The notes beneath the pieces were generated by a model. The model searched no databases, had not been told where the DNA came from, and saw nothing but the letters and a program-made list of their open reading frames with translations. Position numbers and translations under genes: made by a program. From the NCBI GenBank assembly GCA_003153555.1, contig PLZS01000184.1, forward strand, positions 1 through 37,228: a stretch of 37,228 nucleotides of DNA, in the 5' to 3' direction. Shown here one piece after another: positions 29,828-37,228 of this stretch. Within the stretch, counting starts at the first letter, position 1, and the number at the start of each line of letters is the position of its first letter. The stretch comes from Candidatus Melainabacteria bacterium (GTDB lineage: Bacteria > Cyanobacteriota > Vampirovibrionia > Obscuribacterales > Obscuribacteraceae).

Positions 29828-31333
29828 TTAAAACACCCGAGTTGAGAAACTCGCTGCAGCCACTTGGCGACGCGCAGCTTCGAACAGCACGAACAGCGGA
29901 TTGGACTGCCATGGAACGATTTCAGTCGATGTGCTGTTTTTGATCAAAGAAAAGAGACTGCTGAGGCTCGAGCTGCGCGCCGCGGTCCGAGTGGTTTCCT
30001 CGAACTCGCGACGAGCAACATCGTTCCCCACCACATCCGTGATGCGGAGGATGGTAAGCCCCTCGTACAGCGACAGCGCCGCACGAAGCCGCTTCCAGGA
30101 ATCCGCCACATAGAGCGTGTAATTGAGGGCGTTTTCACCCTTAATCGACACACCCTGGCGGGCTGCTTCGGTGCCTACCCAGCGAACGAGCTGGTAAGCC
30201 AGTGACTCATTCTCGCCATCCGCCATCTCAAGGCACGTGAAGTGAAGCACCACACGTGTGCCGGGACGCGCCGACTGGAGCTCACGGAACAGGCCGATGA
30301 TCTGGCTGTATCCATGGCTCTCGTCAGAGCTGCTGTTCCAATCGCTCGTGCGAATGAGACCAGCATTGAGTTCGGCAAGACGGTCAGAAAGAACCAGTCG
30401 CTCGCCCTCCCAATGACCCATGCGCCAGTGAACACCAGGAACCTTGGCTCCAATGTCGATACCGGAAAACGTAGCACCATTGGTTGAGAACGTGTCCATT
30501 GCAGCATTCAAGACCATGCGTCCATGATTGAGCAGAGAGGTCGTGTACCAGTCGAACAGGTCGCGGCCATACTGAGTGTTGATGTGCGTGCCGTGCGCGA
30601 AGAACGAGTCAACATCACGTGGCGGCTCGATGTTCTCGAACTCACCCCATGCCTGCCTGACCCCGTCACGGTTGCCGTACTTCTGCATCACATAGTCCAC
30701 GAAGGACTTGCGAGCGAGCTCCGAGTAGCACTGCAAGGCACCGCGGGTCGGATAGTCGGTGTTCTTGTCGTGCGAGTTGTAACTCGGAAAGCGCAATTCA
30801 CCGGCAGGGCCGAGGCTGATGTTGAGTTCAGCGATCTGACCGGCCTTACAAGAGAAGTGCGCCTGGAAGGCTGCGAAGAAAGCCTTGTAGTCGTCGAGCA
30901 CATGGTCTGTAGCCCAGCACGAAACGTACTCTGAACTAGCATTCCCCTGCTCACTCACATACTTGAACGCGTTTGCGTCATGTGAGTCGGAGTTCAGAGC
31001 AAGCTTCGTCCAAACCCATTCGGGCAGTGAAACGTTTACAGTGTCGCCGATGTTACCGCCGCACTGATGCAGCGAGATGATGGGGACCCAGAGGAGTCCT
31101 GCCTGGATGATGTGGTCTGAGAGCTTGTCGTAGTACGACCAGTCGTACTGACGTTCAGACTTCTCAACGAGACCCCACCAAATGTCTGTGGAAACAGCCG
31201 ATGCTCCGAGACGCTTTGCAGATGCTAGCTGTTCGTCGAATTGGCTCCATGCATGGCGCGAAATCTCACTGTTGGGACCCTCCGGGTCACCAACAACGAG
31301 AGGCGCCATGACGTTGATAGTTTTAGTCGTCAT
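29828..31333 (-). CDS. Beta-amylase, glycoside hydrolase family 14
   Basis: Releases maltose from the non-reducing ends of starch or glycogen-type alpha-1,4-glucans by inversion. 501 aa from the ATG at 31333, set by AAGGAGAACATC; the longer frame adds an unrelated 38-residue head. Family landmarks: SLHQCGGNIGD...VSLPEWVW, the acid-catalyst motif GPAGELRFPSY with E179, VPGVHWRMGHWE, and the general-base motif HFTCLEMADGE with E369, then the GENAL segment. The order and residues match soybean beta-amylase (E186/E380). No signal peptide is visible, so it is probably cytoplasmic and acts on stored glucan. No starch-binding domain. GH14 is common in plants and rare in bacteria. Codon use is of the high-expression type; the 134-aa gene and a terminator follow. 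Confidence 0.92.
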   Translation of the reverse strand: MTTKTINVMAPLVVGDPEGPNSEISRHAWSQFDEQLASAKRLGASAVSTDIWWGLVEKSERQYDWSYYDKLSDHIIQAGLLWVPIISLHQCGGNIGDTVNVSLPEWVWTKLALNSDSHDANAFKYVSEQGNASSEYVSCWATDHVLDDYKAFFAAFQAHFSCKAGQIAELNISLGPAGELRFPSYNSHDKNTDYPTRGALQCYSELARKSFVDYVMQKYGNRDGVRQAWGEFENIEPPRDVDSFFAHGTHINTQYGRDLFDWYTTSLLNHGRMVLNAAMDTFSTNGATFSGIDIGAKVPGVHWRMGHWEGERLVLSDRLAELNAGLIRTSDWNSSSDESHGYSQIIGLFRELQSARPGTRVVLHFTCLEMADGENESLAYQLVRWVGTEAARQGVSIKGENALNYTLYVADSWKRLRAALSLYEGLTILRITDVVGNDVARREFEETTRTAARSSSLSSLFSLIKNSTSTEIVPWQSNPLFVLFEAARRQVAAASFSTRVF

Positions 31334-31920
31334 GATGTTCTCCTTGTCTGAGACCGGCGGTCCACAACGGCAGTGCATGAAGCGCATTGCTGGCGGACAT
31401 ATGATTTGAAGCTCGCTAAGCACCGTGATTGGTGTCAGATAGCGCACTTTGCCGGGAAATGTTGATATTTGGACTCAAGCCCACCATGTGTTGGTGCGAA
31501 GCTAAAGTCGGTGTTGTGTGTAAAGGTTTGGTTTGAGGTGAAAGGGTTTTTTTCTGAAAAAGAAGTTGAGTGATAATTCAACGTACATGTTCCGGTACCG
31601 CATGCACAAGCGCTTTGGGACGCGAAGTGCCCCAGACCGAATTGTTCACAATCGCGTAACCTAGCGCGGGTTGTCAGTAGGTCTCCAAGCGGTACCGTTG
31701 CACGAACCGAGCTAACTGTTACAAGGCGTTTTGCAGGTGTGTGCGGTAGAGTGGTTAGAATGTTGAAAAGCCCAAAAATCACCTTCTGGAATTTTTTGAC
31801 CAGACAAGACTTTTTAGCCAGCAAGGAAGGCCGCAGCTCCAGTGTTAACCAGTAGCGAACATGCGCTATATGTCCCTGCTTTTTCTAACTTTGCTATCTT
31901 CGCGCAAATGGCATTCGCAG
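31334..31920. other. Intergenic region upstream of the beta-amylase
   Basis: About 590 bp. A minus-strand ORF of 129 codons here has no ribosome site or sensible composition. I see one GTTGA/TCAAC hairpin near 31564-31581 and no convincing promoter. A long untranslated leader for the amylase gene is possible. Confidence 0.4.
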
Positions 31921-33657
31921 CTACTTTGAGTACAGTTCTTTCTGGCAACTGAGCAGGCACTGTTTCAGCTCGTCCACATTGGCAAATCTTTCGTTGAGCG
32001 AGGTGCATGTAGCATGGGCCACTATTGCATCCAGCTCATCTGTGACACGAGAGTTGAAGCGCCTCGGATGCGATTGTGTAATCGGCTCGGGGTCCCGACC
32101 GGTTAAAAGGAAAAACAGTGTTCCACCAAGTGAATAAATGTCGCTTTGCGGAGTCGGCTTGCCTCTGAATTGTTCGGCTGGAATGTAAGCATGTTTACCA
32201 ACAACAGTGGCGGTGGCAGACGAATCAACCTGATATGCGACATTGAAATCCACAATCTTGATCAGTCCATCGTCTTCAAGCATCAGGTTATCAGGTGTGA
32301 TATCCCGGTGCACTACAGACGGTGACTGTCCGTGCATATATTCAAGGATGTCACAAGTACGCAAAGCCCACTCTATGACAAGCTCTTCCGGCTGGGGACC
32401 CAATCGTTCAACCAGCGTTTTCAGCGACTCGCCACTGACGTATTCGAGCACCAAATAGCCGCGGAAGTCCTCCACGAAAGCATCTTTGAGTTTCACTATT
32501 TGCGGGTGGTCTAGTTTCTGCAAAATTCCGGCTTCGGCACGCAGTTTGTCGGCAGTACGCTCAGCAGTTAACTGCCCACGATGCACCGGTAACACGTACT
32601 CTTTCAATACTACTTGCGCATCGAGAATCAAATTCGCCGAGTCAATTTCTACGATATGGTCGATCTTGTTTTCGCCGAGGTGTGTTCCACCGGTGCGCAC
32701 GTGTGCGAGATAGGCCGTGCCTTGCCCCCCACCTCCAACTGTGCCAACGATTTCGTACCGCCCCGAGTCGAGAAACATGTGATTTTCCAGAGACCCAGTT
32801 TTCTCACGCTCAGCAGGAACGGAAAAGTATTTTAGCCACAATTCGGTGTAGGAATTGTCCGACGCAAAATCCGAATCCACGTTCAAAATAGCGTTGGGAG
32901 CGTTTGTTTTAATCAGGCTAAAGAATGTGCCGATGTTGTGTTTTTTACTGATGTCTGACAATTTCAACTTAAACTCGTTGCCTTCGTGTGTGCGAACGAG
33001 GAAGGCCGGCTGATTGCCATTGAAAATATCCCAAATTGCAAATTGCTGAACTAGCTCGATGGCAGACCAGCGAATCGCGAGGGTCAAAGGTCCGGAATAT
33101 TCAAGCATTAAATGACTGTCGGTCCAATCAATATCACGGGAGCGAGATTCTCGCGATATGTAGACGACTAGGCCCGTTAGCAAGCAGCATCCGATGAAAG
33201 CGAACGGCAACAGCGCTAGCACTTGATCCATGTTACCGACATTTTTCAAAGTGAGTCCAAATATGTTTGGCGGCACATACAGGTCAGAGCCATATTGCGG
33301 ACTGAACAACTTAGAGATAATCGAGCCATAACCTCGAAGGCCATCCACTTCAGTCATAAAAATTACAAACGCGATCAAGGCAACGCAACTGAGAAATACA
33401 GCTTGTATCGACGCCACCGTATTTGGTGACAGCCGGCTAGCCTCAACGTTAAAAGGCTTGTTCCAGATCGACTGGCTCCAAATCGACTGGCTGGAGGACT
33501 TAGATGTCGCTTCCGATCCAATTGAATCGACCGTCGACAACGATTGATCTATGAAATCATCGACCGGAGCAATTTCCAATTTTGTGACCAGTTCAACTGA
33601 CTGAGCCACTTCGCTCAACTTGGTTTCGTTCAGTTCTAACTTAGTCTCTTCGTACAT
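31921..33657 (-). CDS. Membrane-anchored Ser/Thr protein kinase with DFN motif
   Basis: 578 aa. A hydrophilic head contains a small SQSIW duplication encoded by a 15-bp tandem repeat. Two membrane segments follow at about 80-102 and 142-162, then a PH-like beta region (about 178-265), then a Hanks-type kinase domain (about 300-575). Kinase motifs: glycine loop VGGGGQGTAYLA, VVLKEY with the ATP Lys, AEAGILQKLDHPQI with the helix-C Glu, HRDITPDN with catalytic D at 452, and DFN at 470-472 where almost all kinases have DFG. GKHAYIPAEQFRGKPTPQSD is the activation and P+1 segment. The Mg-binding Asp is kept, so activity is possible. Anchors precede the kinase, opposite to PknB. 7 bp after the paralogous kinase. 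Confidence 0.9.
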   Translation of the reverse strand: MYEETKLELNETKLSEVAQSVELVTKLEIAPVDDFIDQSLSTVDSIGSEATSKSSSQSIWSQSIWNKPFNVEASRLSPNTVASIQAVFLSCVALIAFVIFMTEVDGLRGYGSIISKLFSPQYGSDLYVPPNIFGLTLKNVGNMDQVLALLPFAFIGCCLLTGLVVYISRESRSRDIDWTDSHLMLEYSGPLTLAIRWSAIELVQQFAIWDIFNGNQPAFLVRTHEGNEFKLKLSDISKKHNIGTFFSLIKTNAPNAILNVDSDFASDNSYTELWLKYFSVPAEREKTGSLENHMFLDSGRYEIVGTVGGGGQGTAYLAHVRTGGTHLGENKIDHIVEIDSANLILDAQVVLKEYVLPVHRGQLTAERTADKLRAEAGILQKLDHPQIVKLKDAFVEDFRGYLVLEYVSGESLKTLVERLGPQPEELVIEWALRTCDILEYMHGQSPSVVHRDITPDNLMLEDDGLIKIVDFNVAYQVDSSATATVVGKHAYIPAEQFRGKPTPQSDIYSLGGTLFFLLTGRDPEPITQSHPRRFNSRVTDELDAIVAHATCTSLNERFANVDELKQCLLSCQKELYSK

Positions 33658-33664
33658 ACCTGTG

Positions 33665-35080
33665 TCAACCCTGTTGAACAGTGCACAGATACTGCCGCGC
33701 CTTCTCAGACACAGCAGCCATAGAGGCTAACCTCGCTTCCAACTCCATTGCCGTGCAGGCGCTAATCAGTTCGCTCAAGGCGGTCATTCCTGCAGTGCGC
33801 TCGGACGTTAAACTAGACTCGGACAACGCGTCAGGATCGCTACCAGTAGCCAGATAGTAAAGAGAGCAACCAAGCGCGTAGATGTCGCTTTGAGGCACAG
33901 CCTTGCCTCGGAATTGTTCGGGAGAAATGTAAGACTGCTTGCCGACCAAGGTACCCGTGGCGGTGGCAATAAATTCATTGGCAGCACCGAAATCTATTAA
34001 CTTGATCGAACCAGTGCGATCGAGAACAAGGTTATCGGGAGTGACATCTCGGTGGATAATCGGTGGATTTTGAGCGTGAAGATATTGCAAAATGTCAGCA
34101 ATTTCTAGAGCCCAACGCATAATCAATCGCTCTGGTTGCGGTCCATGTTCTTTGACGTAGGCGCGCAAATCCAGTCCGTTGATATGTTCAATGACCATAT
34201 AGTCTCGACCGTTTTCCACAAAGTGATCGAGGACACGAGCAATATTCGAATGGGATAACGTCTGCAATATCTTTGCTTCACGCTTGAACATCTCGAGCGC
34301 TTTAGCTTTGCTAGTCGCATCGGCATTGAGTGGAACGACTGCTTCTTTGAGGATCACTGTTTCTCCCAAGTTGTCTTTGCACAAATAGACTGCCGAGAGT
34401 CCGCCAAACGAAACTTGTCCAATCACGGTTAGTCGTCCATCTTGCAGCTTTGTCTTGGCCTCGAGAGGCACAAAAGCCGTGCTGCCAAAACGACTGGCCA
34501 AATCACGCTCCCAAATTGCCGTAAAACTTTCATCATTTGGATTGGCTTGAATGCCCGGAATACCCATTTCGACAGCCTTTCGATCAAAAACGCAACGTGT
34601 CTCAGGAGAGTTGGATCTGACCGCGATCACCAGATCTTTCAAATCGGAAGTTTTGACGCCGGTCAAGCGAAACCTTGCCTGTCCTTTTTGCAATGAATTG
34701 CCAAAGCGAAGTACAAGTTCCTCATTTTTGAACTCGATTAGATCGAGATGAGCCCAGGGTCTTTTGCGCAAGAAACTCAAATCCAGTAAAAACCGGCGAG
34801 GCAGCTCCAAACCGTCTTGAGTCAGGGCAAATTTGTTGTCCAAACAGACAAGAACAGTAAAAGATCCCAGTGCCACAAGCCCTAAATAGAAGCACAGCAA
34901 GCAGAAGAGATCTTCGTAACCGAAAAATCCGCCCTGAATCAAAGCTTTTGCCAGCCAACTAGAAACATACAGCGCCCAAATTCCCCATACAGGAGCGAGT
35001 GCGATCGCCAGGAATAAAGCGTTTCGCGCCTGATCCTCTTTGTAGCGAATAACCAGCCGGGGTAGGTCGTTTGTGTCCAT
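33665..35080 (-). CDS. Membrane-anchored Ser/Thr protein kinase
   Basis: 471 aa from the ATG at 35080 (GAGG 6 nt upstream; the ATG two codons earlier touches that site). Two membrane segments at about 20-45 and 58-82, a PH-like beta region (about 83-160), then a kinase domain (about 215-470) with intact core motifs: IGQVSFGGLSAVYL, VILKEAVVP, EAKILQTLSH, HRDVTPDN at 343-350, DFG at 363-365 and SYISPEQFRGKAVPQSDIYA. In both this kinase and the next, the glycine loop reads G-x-V-x-x-G instead of G-x-G-x-x-G. The two proteins share the whole architecture and the QFRGK...PQSDIY block, so they arose by tandem duplication. Likely targets are unknown; the upstream histidine kinases suggest joint signalling. 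Confidence 0.92.
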   Translation of the reverse strand: MDTNDLPRLVIRYKEDQARNALFLAIALAPVWGIWALYVSSWLAKALIQGGFFGYEDLFCLLCFYLGLVALGSFTVLVCLDNKFALTQDGLELPRRFLLDLSFLRKRPWAHLDLIEFKNEELVLRFGNSLQKGQARFRLTGVKTSDLKDLVIAVRSNSPETRCVFDRKAVEMGIPGIQANPNDESFTAIWERDLASRFGSTAFVPLEAKTKLQDGRLTVIGQVSFGGLSAVYLCKDNLGETVILKEAVVPLNADATSKAKALEMFKREAKILQTLSHSNIARVLDHFVENGRDYMVIEHINGLDLRAYVKEHGPQPERLIMRWALEIADILQYLHAQNPPIIHRDVTPDNLVLDRTGSIKLIDFGAANEFIATATGTLVGKQSYISPEQFRGKAVPQSDIYALGCSLYYLATGSDPDALSESSLTSERTAGMTALSELISACTAMELEARLASMAAVSEKARQYLCTVQQG

Positions 35081-35199
35081 GAACATCCTCAGCAGCTATA
35101 TTCCCAGACTAGCCCCTGCGTGTTCGCACTGGATGGGTTTGTTGCAAAAATTCCGTAAAACTATCGATTGTTCGCGCTAGCTCCTGCCATCAACTTCAA

Positions 35200-36648
35200 T
35201 CAGGTATGTTTTGAAAGCGGCAAGCTGATTGCGAAAGTGCTACCCCTACCCACTTCGCTTTCGACGGCGATTGAACCATGGTGCAGTTCAATAAGCTCCC
35301 TGGCGATCGGTAGACCCAATCCGGTGCCAGCTATACCCGCTGTCGATTGAACCCGATGAAATCGATCAAAAATCAAACTTCTGTCCTCTTTTGGAATGCC
35401 TGGGCCTTGATCCGTTATTCGAATTACAGCATGCATCTCCGATATTTCAGTGCTGACAGAAACTGTTGAATTCTTGGCTGTGAATTTTACGGCATTCGAT
35501 AAGATGTTAACAAAGACTTGCTCAAGCCAGAATGCATCACCTTCGACAGATGCAGAGCCAGACTGCTTATACCCCTCAACTAGGGCTACACCCTTTTCCT
35601 CTGCCAATAATTTGATGGCAGCTATGCACTTATCCAAAAGTGGTGCCAGCTCGACTGAGACAGTCTGTAGTTGAACATTACCGGTGCGCAGTTTTTCGAG
35701 CTGGAGGACACTGTCGATGAGCACAACCATGTGCTCACACGCATTCTGCGTCGTTAATAACAATCGTGTTCCCGGCTCATCCAATGTCCCAAAGAAGCCA
35801 TGCTCGAGCATTTCCAAAAAGCTACGAACAGTTTGCAGAGGCGCCTTCAGATCATGTGAAATCATGGCAGTTACTTCCTGCCTCATTCTTTTCGCTGCCT
35901 CAATCAGCTCAGCGGCGTAATGAAAGTTCCTGTCTAGCTCAGCGATCTCATCACTTCCACTAACAGGTGAAAGTAACTGTTCCCCTTGTGCCAACCTCCT
36001 TGCATTCTCACCGAGCAAAGACAGTCGCCCAACAAGATGCTTGCTGTACATAGTCGCCCCTATGAAAGCAAACAAAACACTCAACCCGAGTGCACACTTA
36101 AGCAGGATTTCAATCCGGTCTCGAATGGTCTTGGTCTCGTCATCATCGGTGATACGCAGGCTCCTTTGTGCCAATCGGAGCAACGCTACTCGGAGAGTTT
36201 TTTCTAACTGATTTTGTATTATTGTTCTTGTCTCGTGAATGACAGATACGTCGTAATTTGGGTTTTGCATCTTTTGCTTAGCTCGTGCAAGCTGGTCACG
36301 GACCAACCCAATTCCACTTTCGCAATCCTCAATTGCGCTGAGCACCGATGGACGTTCAGCTGACTGCTTCACTTCTTGGAAGTTTCGCCCAATATCTGCG
36401 ATCCATCCATCTAACCGATTGCCGGTCAGACAGGCATACATAGAGTAAGAATCTATGGCCACACCAATGGCTATGATGTCGCGCATGATCCGATTAGCAC
36501 CATCATTGAATTTCTTGTGGTTATTAACGCGCTGTGCCTGTTGTTCTACCTGATCCTGAAGATTGATCAATACGGTAAATATTGACAACTCGAAACACAG
36601 TGGAATGCTGACCAGAAGTAGTCCTTTGTGCAGCAGCTTCAGCTTCAT
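35200..36648 (-). CDS. Membrane histidine kinase, HAMP-HisKA-HATPase
   Basis: 482 aa. TM1 at about 8-28 within LLHKGLLLVSIPLCFELSIF, a helical extracytoplasmic region to about 190, TM2 at about 190-210 (CALGLSVLFAFIGATMYS), HAMP at about 212-260 (ARRLAQGEQLLSPVSGSDEI), H-box MISHDLKAPL with H265, N-box NILSNAVKF, G1 DQGPGIP and G2 GTGLGLPI. It lacks a PAS domain, unlike the kinase at 9237-11099, but shares its N-terminal signature. Its ribosome site (GGAGG) lies inside the end of the preceding paralogous kinase gene, 5 bp away, so they are co-translated. No response regulator is next to it in the window. Confidence 0.93.
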   Translation of the reverse strand: MKLKLLHKGLLLVSIPLCFELSIFTVLINLQDQVEQQAQRVNNHKKFNDGANRIMRDIIAIGVAIDSYSMYACLTGNRLDGWIADIGRNFQEVKQSAERPSVLSAIEDCESGIGLVRDQLARAKQKMQNPNYDVSVIHETRTIIQNQLEKTLRVALLRLAQRSLRITDDDETKTIRDRIEILLKCALGLSVLFAFIGATMYSKHLVGRLSLLGENARRLAQGEQLLSPVSGSDEIAELDRNFHYAAELIEAAKRMRQEVTAMISHDLKAPLQTVRSFLEMLEHGFFGTLDEPGTRLLLTTQNACEHMVVLIDSVLQLEKLRTGNVQLQTVSVELAPLLDKCIAAIKLLAEEKGVALVEGYKQSGSASVEGDAFWLEQVFVNILSNAVKFTAKNSTVSVSTEISEMHAVIRITDQGPGIPKEDRSLIFDRFHRVQSTAGIAGTGLGLPIARELIELHHGSIAVESEVGRGSTFAISLPLSKHT

Positions 36649-36653
36649 TGTGG

Positions 36654-37228
36654 CTACACGACCTCCACGTTTAGGGAAACGGGCAGCTGAATTACAAACG
36701 TGCTGCCTCTCCCCACTTCGCTTTCAACAGCAATCGAACCCTGATGCAGTTCGATCAGTTCTTTGGCGATCGGAAGACCCAATCCCGTACCAGCCACCGA
36801 AGCTGTCGACTGGACCCGATGAAAGCGTTCAAAGATCAGCTTTTTATCAGCTGCTGGAATGCCGGGACCTTGATCAGCAATTCGAATTTCGACTTTGTCC
36901 CTTTTTAGGTGAGCACTGACTGTAACTGACGAATTTTGAGGTGCGAACTTGATCGCGTTGGACAAAACATTGACCAAGACTTGTTCAAGCCAGAATGCGT
37001 CGCCATGCACATATTCAGGACTGGACTGATTGTAGTCAGCAACAAGAACAATGGCCTTCCCCTCAGCCATCAACTTGACGGAGTCCAAGCACTTGTCTAA
37101 AAACGGTTTGAGCTCAATTGGTGTCACCTGCAATCGGACGTTGCCCGTGCGCAGTTTTTCGAGTTGAAGAACATTGTCGATTAAACCGACCATGTGTTCA
37201 GTTGCGTTCTGAGTCGTTGAAAGAAATT
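36654..37228 (-). CDS. Histidine kinase, C-terminal part (5' end outside window)
   Basis: The frame is open to the window edge; 190 residues are visible, from just after the H-box to the stop. The sequence before the first Met (STTQNATEHMVGLIDNVLQL) matches the paralogue at 35200-36648, so the gene clearly continues. N-box NVLSNAIKF, G1 DQGPGIP, F-box IFERFHRVQSTA and G2 GTGLGLPI are intact. The ATPase domain is nearly the same as in the next gene (shared IELH, GSIAVESEVGRGSTF), showing a recent tandem duplication. The final NVEVV overlaps the next gene's ribosome site. Confidence 0.93.
   Translation of the reverse strand, partial: FLSTTQNATEHMVGLIDNVLQLEKLRTGNVRLQVTPIELKPFLDKCLDSVKLMAEGKAIVLVADYNQSSPEYVHGDAFWLEQVLVNVLSNAIKFAPQNSSVTVSAHLKRDKVEIRIADQGPGIPAADKKLIFERFHRVQSTASVAGTGLGLPIAKELIELHQGSIAVESEVGRGSTFVIQLPVSLNVEVV

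Noticed and set aside
30524..30934. 136-codon plus-strand ORF inside the beta-amylase gene
   Set aside because: Antisense shadow of a gene with intact GH14 motifs.
31435..31824. 129-codon minus-strand ORF upstream of the beta-amylase
   Set aside because: Low-quality composition and no ribosome site; overlaps the probable amylase promoter region.
1..37228. CRISPR array, tRNA, rRNA, prophage or insertion sequence
   Set aside because: No regularly spaced repeats, no tRNA-like cloverleaf or rRNA stretch noticed, no transposase, integrase or phage structural genes.

Overview
The window looks like part of a Gram-negative, non-photosynthetic relative of the Cyanobacteria, most like the Obscuribacterales (Melainabacteria/Vampirovibrionia). 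This is an inference from gene content, not a marker-gene placement. It rests on an MCE/Mla lipid-transport operon running into gatB, GC near 50%, many histidine kinases with a shared N-terminal membrane segment, and Hanks-type kinases with N-terminal membrane anchors. I see no rRNA, tRNA, CRISPR array, prophage or intact insertion sequence.

Layout. 1-4545: the C-terminal end of a SpoVR-family protein, two unrecognised proteins on the + strand, then on the - strand a two-domain cytidine deaminase, a small Cys protein and a repetitive beta-helix-like protein. These genes favour C-ending codons and mostly have strong AAGGAG-type ribosome sites and strong terminators or hairpins. 4546-5738: a gene-free kilobase with several inverted repeats. 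5739-8422: a ZIP metal transporter, a secreted TPR-like protein and a frameshifted gene. 8584-11099: an OmpR/PhoB response regulator and a PAS-containing histidine kinase, convergent and overlapping by 22 bp. 11149-15922: a GH75 chitosanase-like protein, an EF-hand protein and a GGDEF protein with MshEN-like repeats. 16015-18094: two Gfo/Idh/MocA oxidoreductases in an operon. 18334-23818: small hypotheticals, a PhzF-family enzyme, an XRE regulator, secreted proteins and a double zinc-ribbon protein. 24094-28516: mlaE, mlaF, an MCE protein and gatB, tightly packed. 28559-29172: a VapBC-type toxin-antitoxin pair. 29387-31333: a GH14 beta-amylase followed by a small internally duplicated protein, with the same high-expression style as the first 4.5 kb. 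31921-37228: a signalling block on the - strand made of two tandem paralogous histidine kinases (the first cut by the window end) followed by two tandem paralogous membrane-anchored Ser/Thr kinases.

How the genes fit together. Signal transduction dominates: three histidine kinases, two Ser/Thr kinases, one response regulator and one diguanylate cyclase. Glycan and carbohydrate enzymes (GH14, GH75, two Gfo/Idh/MocA) and envelope lipid transport are the other themes.

The most unusual signals are: (i) an ATACT...AGTAT palindrome repeated just beyond the poly-T tract of three minus-strand terminators; (ii) a diguanylate cyclase joined to MshEN-like repeats, with a perfect hairpin over its ribosome-binding site; (iii) the duplicated histidine kinase plus duplicated Ser/Thr kinase array; (iv) a bacterial GH14 beta-amylase paired with a two-repeat protein of unknown function.
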